Below are positions 16,077 to 24,171 of a DNA stretch of 35,979 bases, piece by piece. The stretch is from NCBI GenBank assembly GCA_025361305.1, contig JANYAN010000355.1:1-35979 (forward strand), written 5' to 3'. Made by a program: the position numbers and the translations under genes. The stretch comes from Burkholderiales bacterium (GTDB lineage: Bacteria; Pseudomonadota; Gammaproteobacteria; Burkholderiales; Burkholderiaceae_C). A model generated the notes under the pieces. The model was not told where the DNA came from. It made no database searches and saw only the letters and a list, made by a program, of their open reading frames with translations. Position 1 is the first letter of the stretch. Every line of letters starts with the position of its first letter.

Positions 16077-16744
16077 CGCTCGCGGTGCGCAACCTTGCCA
16101 AGCGCTATGGCGCTACTTCGGTGTTCGCCAACGTGTCGCTGGACGTCGCGGCCGGCGAGTTTGTGGCCATCGTCGGTGAGTCGGGCGTCGGCAAATCGAC
16201 CTTGCTCAACTGCCTGGCCGGGCTGGACCACTGGGACGAAGGCTCGGTCGCCATCGACGGCATCGACCTCGCGGGCCTGAACGACGACGAGCGTGCGCTG
16301 CTGCGCCGCCAGCGGATCGGCTTCGTATTCCAGGCCTTTCATGTGCTGCCTCACCTGGATGTGGCGCAGAACGTGGGGCTGCCGCTGATGCTGCTTAAAC
16401 GGCCCGATGACGCGCGAGTGCAGGCGATGCTCCAAGCAGTGGGGCTGCAGGGGCTGGGATCGCGTCTGCCCCAGGAATTGAGCGGCGGCCAGCTGCAGCG
16501 GGTGGCCATTGCCCGGGCACTGGTGCACAGGCCGGCCTTCCTGCTGGCCTACGAGCCTACCGGGAATCTCGATCCTGGCACTGCGGCCAAAGTGATGGAT
16601 GTGCTGTTCGCCCAGACCCGCGAGCACGGTGCTTCGCTGGTGCTGGTCACCCATTCCGTTGTCGCCGCGGCGCGGGCTGACCGCGTGCTGCATTTGACCA
16701 GCGAAGGAATCGTGCAGCCGACGGTGGCGGCAGCCTCAAGGTAG
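16073..16744 (+). CDS. LolD/MacB-type ABC transporter ATPase with altered Walker B
   Basis: The 223-aa protein starts at the ATG overlapping the miaA stop. It has Walker A ([16 protein letters not shown]), the Q-loop ([12 protein letters not shown]), the ABC signature ([17 protein letters not shown]), the D-loop (TGNLDPGT) and the switch His (VLVTHS). It belongs to the LolD/MacB/FtsE-like group, which works with membrane proteins of the FtsX/MacB type. Walker B reads [12 protein letters not shown] where the family has DEPTGNLD, so the Mg-coordinating Asp is Tyr; the codon is TAC, one base from GAC. No permease gene is beside it. It could be a partly disabled ATPase, or the change could be a sequencing error. 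Confidence 0.88.
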   Translation: MTLAVRNLAKRYGATSVFANVSLDVAAGEFVAIVGESGVGKSTLLNCLAGLDHWDEGSVAIDGIDLAGLNDDERALLRRQRIGFVFQAFHVLPHLDVAQNVGLPLMLLKRPDDARVQAMLQAVGLQGLGSRLPQELSGGQLQRVAIARALVHRPAFLLAYEPTGNLDPGTAAKVMDVLFAQTREHGASLVLVTHSVVAAARADRVLHLTSEGIVQPTVAAASR

Positions 16745-16754
16745 ACTCTTTCCG

Positions 16755-17519
16755 GTGATCGAATCCCTCCTTCTCACCACCGCCCGCGTTTCCACGTTCG
16801 AAGGCACCCGCCTGCTGACAGGGGCCAGCGGATTCTTCTTCGAGCGCGACGACCGGCTGTTCCTGGTGACCAGCCGCCATGTGCTGATCGACAAGCCGAC
16901 CAAGCACTTCCCCGATCGGATCGAGATCGAGGTGCACACCGACGCCAAGAACCTCACGCAGTCGACCGGGTTGTCGGTGCTGCTGTATCGCAACGGCAAG
17001 AGCATCTGGCGCCAGGGGCGCGATGCGGCCGGTGAAATCGACGTGGCCGTCATCGAACTGGAGCGCGCCGCACTGCCAGCATCCGTGGCCCTGTATTGCT
17101 TCACGCCCGCGCACCTGCAGCGCTCACTGCAGGAAGTGGAGGTAGGCAGTTCGCTCCTGGTCGTTGGCTTCCCGTTGGGGTTCCACGACGCACTGCATCA
17201 CTTGCCAGTGGTTCGCCAGGCGGTGATCGCCTCGTCCTTCGGCCTGCGATTCCAGGGCCAGGGCTATTTCCTCACGGATGCCAGGACGCACCGCGGCACC
17301 AGCGGTGCCCCGGTGGTGATGCGCAGCGCAGGCGTCGACGCGCAGCTGCCATGGAAGCTGCTGGGCGTTCACTCATCGCGCATGGACATGGGCAGCCGCG
17401 ACCTCCAGCTGGACGAGTCGCTCGGCCTGAACTGTGCCTGGTACGCCGACATCCTGCTGACGCTCACCACCGATGCAGCGGCGCCTGCAGCACCAGCGCC
17501 CTCATCAGGGGCTGACTGA
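16755..17519 (+). CDS. trypsin-like serine protease without signal peptide
   Basis: The 254-aa protein begins at a GTG 10 bp after the ABC ATPase gene; no ATG alternative keeps the N-terminus. The trypsin-like triad is readable as His in LFLVTSRHVLID, Asp in GEIDVAVIEL and Ser in THRGTSGAPVVM, with the oxyanion loop GTSGAP. No signal peptide, PDZ domain or membrane segment is visible, so it is not a DegP-type periplasmic protease and is probably cytoplasmic. The C-terminus is an Ala/Pro-rich tail. Its substrate is unknown. Its 3' end overlaps the opposite-strand lipoprotein remnant. Confidence 0.85.
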   Translation: MIESLLLTTARVSTFEGTRLLTGASGFFFERDDRLFLVTSRHVLIDKPTKHFPDRIEIEVHTDAKNLTQSTGLSVLLYRNGKSIWRQGRDAAGEIDVAVIELERAALPASVALYCFTPAHLQRSLQEVEVGSSLLVVGFPLGFHDALHHLPVVRQAVIASSFGLRFQGQGYFLTDARTHRGTSGAPVVMRSAGVDAQLPWKLLGVHSSRMDMGSRDLQLDESLGLNCAWYADILLTLTTDAAAPAAPAPSSGAD

Positions 17520-17696
17520 AATCTCGTTCTTGACGGACTTCACGCCACCGACCTTCCACGCGATCATCTCGGCATTGCTCTACTCGCTGCCGCTCTTGGC
17601 GCCCACGGTCCCCTGGCCCCGCGTCACCGCGCACCCGGCAACCGTGAGAAGGGCAACGGCCGCGGTGGCAGTGGCAAGCGATTTGCGAGTGTTCAT
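17505..17696 (-). pseudogene. BON-type lipoprotein remnant with in-frame amber codon
   Basis: The minus strand reads MNTRKSLATATAAVALLTVA then GCAVTRGQGTVGAKSGSE, a lipoprotein signal with lipobox VAGC. A TAG stop follows at 17580-17582. The same frame continues for 24 codons, SNAEMIAWKVGGVKSVKNEI and so on, to a TGA at 17505. The first part matches N-termini of small BON-domain lipoproteins (CAVxRxQxTVG), and the second the end of a BON domain (VxGVKSVKNxI). The middle of the BON domain is missing. It is most likely a decayed gene with an internal deletion plus an amber; a 38-aa lipopeptide could still be made. It is too short for the ORF track. Confidence 0.6.
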
Positions 17697-17706
17697 TAAC
17701 GGGAAG

Positions 17707-18816
17707 TTACACCCGGGGTTCGCCGCTGGCGTTGACGACCAGCGTGGGGCCCGGCGGTGAGGTCATCTGGACGTGGTACTCCTGGCCCCGGAACACGTAC
17801 GCAACATCCCAGTAGTCGGGGCGGGCTTGCGCGACCGGTCGATCACAACGCTGGACGTCCTGCGTGTATGTCGGTTGGCCGACGTTCGCGCCAATCGCGG
17901 CGCCGCCGATCACCCCTACGGCCGTGGCGGCGTCCCTGCCGCTGCCACCGCCGACCTGGTGACCCAGGATGCCGCCAATCACGGCTCCGGCGATTGCCCC
18001 CGGAACATTGGCGCTGGTGCGGTCCTGGCCGATCTGTTCACGCTCGACCCAGCACCGTTGCTGCGCGTTGCTCACGACAGCGCGCACCGAGATGACGTTG
18101 GCCTGGAACAGTTGCTCCTCGGGGCGCCGGCGATAGTCCGGCGCGTAGGCAGGCGCATACCGATTGTCTTCGACGCGGAAGTCCCTGCTGATAGCGCGCA
18201 CCGATGAGATCCGGTCGTTCATGCCCATCGACGACAGGTTCGCGTAGCGGCCCGGACGCAGGATCAGGCAGCGACCGCCGAAGCGGGCGTCTTCGCAGAC
18301 CTCCCAGCGCTCACCGCGCACCTCGACGGACGACGCCCGGTCGTTGAAGCCAACCCGGCTGAAATCTCCGATGTCCCGGTCGGTCGTAAAGGACCGGCCC
18401 TGGAACCCGTCATGTTCGTAGAAGGTGATCACCGGGCCGGGTCTGGTGTTGACCTGCGCAACGGGCGGTGGCCCATAACGGTTGTCCGAAGCGCGCTCGT
18501 CGCGGCCCACGGGACGTGCCGACGACGCGCGGTCGTTAAAGCCAAACGAGGACAGGTTCGGGTATTGACCCTGCCGCAGGACGATGCACCGCCCACCGAA
18601 TCGGATGTCTTCGCAGATTTCCCAGCGTTCGCCTCGAACATCGACCGAGGAGGCTTTGTCATTGAAGCCGAAACGGCCAAAGTCCTCGACGTCGCGTTCA
18701 GCCGTGAACGACCGGCCCTGATAGTTGTCGTGCTCGTAAAAGGTGATCTGCGCCGCCGCGTGCGTGGCAAACGCCACCGCAGCCAAGGCCAATGTATTTC
18801 TCAAAAATGCAAGCAT
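17707..18816 (-). CDS. secreted beta/gamma-crystallin-domain protein with glycine zipper
   Basis: The gene gives 369 aa from the ATG at 18816, which has a GGGAG ribosome site; the longer ORF-track start adds 14 unlikely residues. After a signal peptide (MLAFLRNTLALAAVAFATHA) come two similar beta/gamma-crystallin domains. Each has two Greek-key motifs and four Ca-site-like repeats in total (NDKASS, NDRASS, NDRASS, NDRISS). A middle segment leads to a glycine zipper (GAIAGAVIGGILGHQVGGGS, continuing GVIGGAAIGANVG) of the 17-kDa-antigen type, able to insert in or lie against a membrane. A short C-terminal domain ends QEYHVQMTSPPG. It is probably an envelope protein, possibly calcium-stabilised; its function is unknown. 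Confidence 0.85.
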   Translation of the reverse strand: MLAFLRNTLALAAVAFATHAAAQITFYEHDNYQGRSFTAERDVEDFGRFGFNDKASSVDVRGERWEICEDIRFGGRCIVLRQGQYPNLSSFGFNDRASSARPVGRDERASDNRYGPPPVAQVNTRPGPVITFYEHDGFQGRSFTTDRDIGDFSRVGFNDRASSVEVRGERWEVCEDARFGGRCLILRPGRYANLSSMGMNDRISSVRAISRDFRVEDNRYAPAYAPDYRRRPEEQLFQANVISVRAVVSNAQQRCWVEREQIGQDRTSANVPGAIAGAVIGGILGHQVGGGSGRDAATAVGVIGGAAIGANVGQPTYTQDVQRCDRPVAQARPDYWDVAYVFRGQEYHVQMTSPPGPTLVVNASGEPRV

Positions 18817-18985
18817 GTTTTTCTCCCGGATAGTAATGGTCGCCGCCTTAGGGTACACATTGGCCGCAAACCCGTGGGGTGACTACTTGATGCAGGTGTA
18901 ACCACGTGTCAGATTCTGTGCGCGCTGTAGATCAGGTCTGCCGGCGCCGGTGGGTGCCACGGCGCCAGGTAGGTCTTGATCCAGT

Positions 18986-19708
18986 TCACCCGGGCTTGAG
19001 CTTGTCCGCTTCGTAGCGCGCCTTGTTTTGCGCGTTCGGCGGATAGAGACCGGGAAGCGCGTGGCCCGCATCGACCTGGGCCATGATCCAGCCCTCCAGC
19101 CGCTCCTGCTCGGTCGCCAGTTCCACCACCACCTCGAGCATGGCCGCCGGGATCAGCACAGCGCCATCGTCGTCAACTACGATGACATCGTTGGGGAACA
19201 CGGCGACGCCGCCACAGTCCACCGGCTCCTGCCAATTGACGAACGTCAGGCCGGCCACCGAGGCCGGTGCCGCCGTGCCCTGGCACCACACGGGCAGGCC
19301 GGTGCCCAGCACGCCGGCAATGTCGCGCACGACGCCGTCGGTCACCAGCGCGGCGACGCCACGCTTTTGCATGCGAGCGCACAGGATGTCGCCGAAGATG
19401 CCCGCATCGGTGACGCCCATTGCACCGGCTACGCAGATGCAGCCGGCCGGCATGGCCTCTATGGCAGCGCGGGTCGAGATCGGCGAGCCCCAGGACTCCG
19501 GCGTTGCCAGGTCTTCCCGCGCCGAGATGAACCGCAGGGTAAAGGCCCTTCCGGCCCGGCGCGCCTGACCGGCACGGATCGGGCGCGTACCGCGCAACCA
19601 GACATTGCGCAGACCCTTCTTGAGCAGCACGGTGGTCAATGTGGCCGTGGTGATCTTTTCCAGCGCGAGGGCAAGGTGCTGCGGCAGGGGTAGGATTTCA
19701 ATGCTCAT
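18986..19708 (-). CDS. RraA-family protein (aldolase / RNase E regulator-like)
   Basis: The gene gives 240 aa from the ATG at 19708. The ORF track extends upstream into the exporter gene in another frame. The RraA fold is shown by GDILCARMQKRGVAALVTDGVVRD, where Gly-Asp and the Arg/Asp residues match the metal and substrate site of RraA-like 4-hydroxy-4-methyl-2-oxoglutarate/oxaloacetate aldolases. VFPNDVIVVDDDGAVLIP near the end is also typical. The usual length is about 160-230 aa, so this has an extended N-terminus. In catabolic surroundings such proteins are generally aldolases or decarboxylases acting on 4-hydroxy-2-keto acids rather than RNase E inhibitors. It follows the TauE/SafE exporter by 17 bp. 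Confidence 0.88.
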   Translation of the reverse strand: MSIEILPLPQHLALALEKITTATLTTVLLKKGLRNVWLRGTRPIRAGQARRAGRAFTLRFISAREDLATPESWGSPISTRAAIEAMPAGCICVAGAMGVTDAGIFGDILCARMQKRGVAALVTDGVVRDIAGVLGTGLPVWCQGTAAPASVAGLTFVNWQEPVDCGGVAVFPNDVIVVDDDGAVLIPAAMLEVVVELATEQERLEGWIMAQVDAGHALPGLYPPNAQNKARYEADKLKPG

Positions 19709-19725
19709 TTTCGGGAGTCTACCTG

Positions 19726-20451
19726 TCAGCCCAAGGCTGCCGCCCAGAGCATGGTGACCCCGGCCACCAGCAGCAGCCCGTCCATCAGCAGCCGGAATTT
19801 CTCGGGTTTGAGATGCAGGACGAAGCGCTTTGCGATGAACGCACCGGCCATCAGTGAACTGCCGATGATCAGTCCCTTGCCAATCGCCTCCAGCGGGAGG
19901 GCGCCCAGGGTCCGAAAGGCCAGGGCCTTGGCCAGGTACACCACCAGCGAACCCAGCGCCTCGGTGCCCAGAAAGGCCCCCTTGGCCAGGCCGTGCATCA
20001 GAAAGAACGGTGCGTTGATCGGCCCGGTACTGGCCACGATGCCGGTCAGAAAGCCGATGCCCGCACCCACCAGCGCGAGGTGCCAGCGGGTGAGCCTCCA
20101 GTCCTGCGAGGCCATCCAGCGCCGCACCGGAATCATCGTAATGAAGAAGATGCCCAGCACCAATTCCACGACCCCGGGCGGAAGCACGAGCAGGGTCTTG
20201 GCACCCAGTGCGGCAGCGGGCGCACCCGTGGCCGCATAGGCCAGCGCCGTGCGCCAGTCCACCTCGCGCCACCAGGCAGCAACCCGGGAGGCATTGGCCA
20301 TGATCGAGCCCACGGCCATGACAGGCACGGCTTCGCGCGGGCCGAACACCAGCACCAGCGCGGGCATGACCATGATGGACGTGCCAAAGCCGACCACACC
20401 GCCGAGCGTGCCGGCGGCCAGGCCCAGAACCAGGACAAGTGCGAATTCCAT
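19726..20451 (-). CDS. TauE/SafE-family membrane transporter
   Basis: The 241-aa protein has about eight membrane segments. The N-terminal GLAAGTLGGVVGFGTSIMVMPAL and the repeated GIGFLTGIVASTGPINAPFFL are the two half-repeat signatures of the TauE/SafE (sulfite exporter) family. These proteins move organic or inorganic anions such as sulfite, sulfoacetate or carboxylates. A GAGGAG ribosome site precedes the ATG. It probably forms a two-gene operon with the RraA-like gene and is divergent from the amidase across 45 bp, so co-regulation of amide hydrolysis and anion export is possible (inference). Confidence 0.9.
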   Translation of the reverse strand: MEFALVLVLGLAAGTLGGVVGFGTSIMVMPALVLVFGPREAVPVMAVGSIMANASRVAAWWREVDWRTALAYAATGAPAAALGAKTLLVLPPGVVELVLGIFFITMIPVRRWMASQDWRLTRWHLALVGAGIGFLTGIVASTGPINAPFFLMHGLAKGAFLGTEALGSLVVYLAKALAFRTLGALPLEAIGKGLIIGSSLMAGAFIAKRFVLHLKPEKFRLLMDGLLLVAGVTMLWAAALG

Positions 20452-20496
20452 GCGGCTCCTCTTGCAGCTTCAGGAGTATGGCGCCATGCTGGGTGG

Positions 20497-21900
20497 ATGA
20501 GAGATGATGACATCGTGCGCCTGGGCGCAGCAGAAATCGCCGCCTCTGTGCGCGCCGGCCGCCTGCGCGCGGAACAGGTGATGCGCGCCTTCATCCAGCG
20601 TACCGAACGGCTTGAGCCACGCCTGAACAGCTACGCCTGCTTCCTGCCCGACGAGGCCATGGCGCAGGCCACAGCCATCGATGGGCGCATCGCACGTGGC
20701 GACGACCCAGGGCCTCTGGCCGGCGTGCCGGTCAGCGTGAAGGACCTGATCGCCGTGGCAAACATGCCGCAGGCCTTCGGCTCGCGCCTGTTCGCCGGAA
20801 ACGTTGCGACTCATGACGCGCCCTCGGTTACCCGACTGCGCTCTGCCGGCGCCTGCATCACCGGCAAGACCACCACCAGCGAACTGGGTTCCAAGGGCGT
20901 AGGCGATTGCCCACTGACCGGCATCACGCGCAACCCCTGGAACACGGCGTACACGCCCGGCGGCTCGAGTGCCGGGGCTGCCGCAGGGGTGGCCGCCGGT
21001 CTGGTCCCGGTGGCCCTGGGCACCGACGGCGGCGGCTCCATCCGCATTCCCGCCGCCCTGTGCGGCTTGACGGGATTCAAGGCACAGTTTGGCAGGGTGC
21101 CGGTATGGCCACCCGCAGCGACGCCGGGGCTGGCCCACGTGGCACCGCTGGCGCGAAACGTACGGGATATTGCGCTGCTGATGTCAGTCATCGCGGGGCC
21201 GGATGAACGCGACGGCACTTCGGCCCTCGGCGCCGTCCCTGACTACGGACAGGACCTGCGCGGGCCCATGCCACGGCTGCGGCTAGGCTGGTGCATTGAC
21301 TTCGGCGAAGGCGGTGCCGACGCTGAAGTGCTGGCAGCCTGCGAGGCTGCCTTGCAGAGCTTGCGCGACTTGGGCTGCACCGTCGTACCGGTGGGTGCCT
21401 GGCTGGATCACAGCGCCCGCGCCACGTGGGAAGCCGAGTTCTATTCGGGCATCGCCGGCCGCATCGCGGGCGTTGCAGGTGCGATGGCGCAAATCGACCC
21501 TGCCCTGCGGCTTCAAGTCGAAACGCTGCAGCAATCGCCGCCCGACTTGGAGCAGTTGGCGCTGGCGCGCAGCTGCGTCGTCAATGAGCTGCAGGCTGTC
21601 TTCGAGCACGTGGACCTGCTGCTCAGCCCCACCCTGCCGGTCTCGGCAATACCCGTCGGGCAGGACGCGCCTGCAGGGTGGGCGCACCAGGGCCCCGTGG
21701 CATGGTCGCACTTCACTTATGCGATCAACCTCGCGGGTAACCCGGCCGCCTCCGTGCCCGTCGGACTGGGCGCAGCCGGCCTGCCTATCGGCCTGCAGAT
21801 CGTCGGCCGGCCACGCGACGAGATCACGGTGCTGCGGCTGGCCGCTGCGCTGGAAGCAGGCGGCAGCCGCTTTGCACTGGCAGCGATCGACTCAGGGTGA
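20497..21900 (+). CDS. amidase (amidase-signature family)
   Basis: The gene gives 467 aa from the ATG at 20497 (MRDDDIVRLGAAEIAASVRA); the ORF track starts far upstream in the antisense of the exporter. The Ser-cisSer-Lys triad is visible: Lys in PVSVKDL, the cis-Ser and surrounding GGSSAGAAAGVAAG, and the nucleophile Ser in GTDGGGSIRIPAALCG. It hydrolyses a linear amide to acid plus ammonia in the cytoplasm; the substrate cannot be inferred beyond small amides. It resembles the subunit A of GatCAB in fold, but no gatB or gatC is nearby and the context is catabolic. It converges on the livK-type gene, with a 9-bp overlap. Confidence 0.92.
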   Translation: MRDDDIVRLGAAEIAASVRAGRLRAEQVMRAFIQRTERLEPRLNSYACFLPDEAMAQATAIDGRIARGDDPGPLAGVPVSVKDLIAVANMPQAFGSRLFAGNVATHDAPSVTRLRSAGACITGKTTTSELGSKGVGDCPLTGITRNPWNTAYTPGGSSAGAAAGVAAGLVPVALGTDGGGSIRIPAALCGLTGFKAQFGRVPVWPPAATPGLAHVAPLARNVRDIALLMSVIAGPDERDGTSALGAVPDYGQDLRGPMPRLRLGWCIDFGEGGADAEVLAACEAALQSLRDLGCTVVPVGAWLDHSARATWEAEFYSGIAGRIAGVAGAMAQIDPALRLQVETLQQSPPDLEQLALARSCVVNELQAVFEHVDLLLSPTLPVSAIPVGQDAPAGWAHQGPVAWSHFTYAINLAGNPAASVPVGLGAAGLPIGLQIVGRPRDEITVLRLAAALEAGGSRFALAAIDSG

Positions 21901-23130
21901 CGACTTGCCGATCACGTCGCCAAACAGAACCCACTGCGTTCCGTTGAAGCGCGACATCTGTCCCTGCTCGATGGGTGCGTGGTCGCTCGGCCCGGTGGCG
22001 ATGGTGATGCCGGGCAGCAGCAGCGGCAGCTTGAAGTTCTTCAGGCTGGCGGCCTGCTTCATCACGTTTTCACGCGTCAGGTCGTTGCCGCATTGTTTGA
22101 GCACCTGCACCATCACCTGGGCGGTGATGTAGCCGTAGATGTTGCTGGCGTCCTTGACGTCGCCTTCGCGGTAATAACGGGCCATGAAGGCGCGCCACTC
22201 GAGCATGGCCGGATCGTCCTTCCATTGCGGATCGGTCGCGTCCTTGTAATACTGCACCGTGATCAGGTCGACCGACTTGTCCAGGCCGGCAGGCGTGAGG
22301 ACCGAGCCAACCGAGGCGCCGACGTTGTTGAGCAGGTGCACCGGCTTCCAGCCGGTGTCGAATGCGCGGCGCACCGCCTGCGCAGCGAACTTGGGCGTGG
22401 TGATGTCGATGAAGGTATCCGCGCCCGAAGCCCTGAGCGTCTGGATCTGCGAATCCACAGTCGGGTCCGACACCTCGTAGGTGGCTTCGGCCACGATCAT
22501 CTTCGCGTTCGGCCCCGCCAGCACATCCTTGACTCCCTTGAGCACATCCTTGCCGTAGTCATCGTTCTGGTAGAGCACCGCGACCTTGGCATTGGGCTTG
22601 TTCTTGAGCAGCCAGCGTGCGTAGATTTCACCTTCGGTCTGGTAACTCAGGTTGAAGCCCATGGTCCACGGATAGTTCTTGGGGTCGTTCCATTTGGTCG
22701 CGCCCGTGGCCAGGAACAGGTGTGGCACCTTTTTGCTGTTGACGTACTTGTGGATGGCCGAGTTGCTGGGCGTGCCCAGCGTCTGGAACAGCGCCAGCAC
22801 TTCGTCCTGCTCCACCAGCCGGCGCACCTGTTCCACCGCGCGTGGCGGGCTGTAGCCGTCGTCCAGCGAGATCAGGTTGATCATGCGGCCGTTGATGCCA
22901 CCGGCGTCATTGATCATCTTGAAATAGGCCATGTGCACCTTGCCGATCGTGCCGTAGGCCGAGGCCGGGCCACTGTAGGGCATGGTCTGGCCGAGCTTGA
23001 TTTCCTTGGCCGAAGCGCCCGGCCCGTACTTGGCCGGAGCCTGGGCCTGGGCCTGGCCGCCCAGCAACGAAACGGTGAGCGCAACCGAGGCCGCGACCCA
23101 CATCGGGTACCGGAATTTGACGAACTTCAT
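21892..23130 (-). CDS. LivK-type ABC transporter substrate-binding protein
   Basis: The gene gives 412 aa from the ATG at 23130, which has an AAAGGAAG ribosome site; the ORF-track start is 11 codons earlier. The signal peptide (MKFVKFRYPMWVAASVAL...GGQAQA) is followed by a type-I periplasmic-binding fold. Landmarks are IKLGQTMPYSGPASAYG, NGRMINLISLDDGYSPPRAVEQ, VAVLYQNDDYGKDVLKGV and DTFIDITTPKFAAQ. It is the fifth gene of the importer series. Such receptors in Burkholderiales bind branched-chain amino acids or, very often, aromatic acids and amides; the neighbouring amidase makes the latter plausible (inference). Confidence 0.93.
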   Translation of the reverse strand: MKFVKFRYPMWVAASVALTVSLLGGQAQAQAPAKYGPGASAKEIKLGQTMPYSGPASAYGTIGKVHMAYFKMINDAGGINGRMINLISLDDGYSPPRAVEQVRRLVEQDEVLALFQTLGTPSNSAIHKYVNSKKVPHLFLATGATKWNDPKNYPWTMGFNLSYQTEGEIYARWLLKNKPNAKVAVLYQNDDYGKDVLKGVKDVLAGPNAKMIVAEATYEVSDPTVDSQIQTLRASGADTFIDITTPKFAAQAVRRAFDTGWKPVHLLNNVGASVGSVLTPAGLDKSVDLITVQYYKDATDPQWKDDPAMLEWRAFMARYYREGDVKDASNIYGYITAQVMVQVLKQCGNDLTRENVMKQAASLKNFKLPLLLPGITIATGPSDHAPIEQGQMSRFNGTQWVLFGDVIGKSSP

Positions 23131-23181
23131 CTTGCTTCCTTTCGACTCTTCACACTTGCACACCGCGGGCTGGAGGTCCCG

Positions 23182-24168
23182 CTACCTCTTCAGGCGCTTG
23201 CGGGCCGCCCGGATGAAACCGGCTACCCCCGAAGGCATCACGTACATGAAGCCAATCAGGAACAAACCGTAGATTGCCCAGGGCGCCGCCTTGGAGATCT
23301 GGTCGGCAATGTTGGGGATGAACTGGATGAACAGCGCGCCGTAGAACGCGCCGGAGATCGACGCGAAACCGCCGACCACCACGCCCACCACCAGGGTGAG
23401 CGACAGGAAGATCGAGAATGAATCGGGTGCCACAAACTGGATGGCGATGGCGCCCAGAGCCCCGGCCACGCCCGTGTAGAAAGCCGACACCCCGAAGGTG
23501 AGCGACTTGTACATGGCGGTGTTCACGCCCATCGCCTGGGCTGCGATGGGCTGGTCGCGAATGGCCACCATGGCGCGGCCGACGCGCCCGCGCAGCAGGT
23601 TCCAGCCGGCGACGAAAAGCACCAGCACCCAGCCCAGCGTGAAGAAGTAAAGCCACTGGTCTTGCGACAACGCGATGGGCAGCCACTCGGGCGGATCGGG
23701 CTTGACGATCACCACGCCCATGACGCCACCGGTCCACTCCTCGAGTCCCTTGTACTTGAGGATCTGCGGCATCGCCACACCCAGAGCGAACGTGGCCAGC
23801 GCCAGATACAGGCCGTCCAGCCGCAGCGCCGGCAGGCCGAACAGGAAACCGGCGACCAGGCAGACCACACCGGCAATGGGGATCGTCGCCCAGTACGGCA
23901 TGCCGGCCTTGTCCATCAGGACGGCCGCGGTGTAGGCGCCGATGGCGTAGAAGGCACCGTGGCCCAGCGAGATCTGGCCGTTGTAGCCGGTGAGCATGTT
24001 CAGGCCCAGCAGCGCGATCGAATAGGCCAGCGCCAGCGTGAGCTGGAACACTCGGTAGTTGCCCAGCACGAAGGGCAGTGCGCAGGCGATGGCCAGCAGC
24101 ACGGCCAGGCCGATGAGCTTGGGGCCACTGAGAGCGGGCGAACGGACTTGCGGCGAAACGGCGTTCAT
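23182..24168 (-). CDS. LivM-type ABC permease
   Basis: The 328-aa permease has about ten helices. The family signature GLNMLTGYNGQISLGHGAFYAIGAY near residue 55 is clear. So is the cytoplasmic coupling segment GRAMVAIRDQPIAAQAMGVN, followed by YKSLTFGVSAFYTGVAGALG. It pairs with the LivH-type permease to form the membrane channel of the importer. It lies 3 bp after the livH-type gene and 51 bp before the receptor gene. A C-terminal basic tail ends RAARKRLKR. Confidence 0.95.
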   Translation of the reverse strand: MNAVSPQVRSPALSGPKLIGLAVLLAIACALPFVLGNYRVFQLTLALAYSIALLGLNMLTGYNGQISLGHGAFYAIGAYTAAVLMDKAGMPYWATIPIAGVVCLVAGFLFGLPALRLDGLYLALATFALGVAMPQILKYKGLEEWTGGVMGVVIVKPDPPEWLPIALSQDQWLYFFTLGWVLVLFVAGWNLLRGRVGRAMVAIRDQPIAAQAMGVNTAMYKSLTFGVSAFYTGVAGALGAIAIQFVAPDSFSIFLSLTLVVGVVVGGFASISGAFYGALFIQFIPNIADQISKAAPWAIYGLFLIGFMYVMPSGVAGFIRAARKRLKR

Positions 24169-24171
24169 GCC

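Noticed and set aside
21979-23421. 480-aa plus-strand ORF over the LivK-type gene (also 23662-24618 and 25771-26913)
   Set aside because: These are antisense shadows of the Liv-type importer genes, His/Arg/Gln-rich and without motifs.
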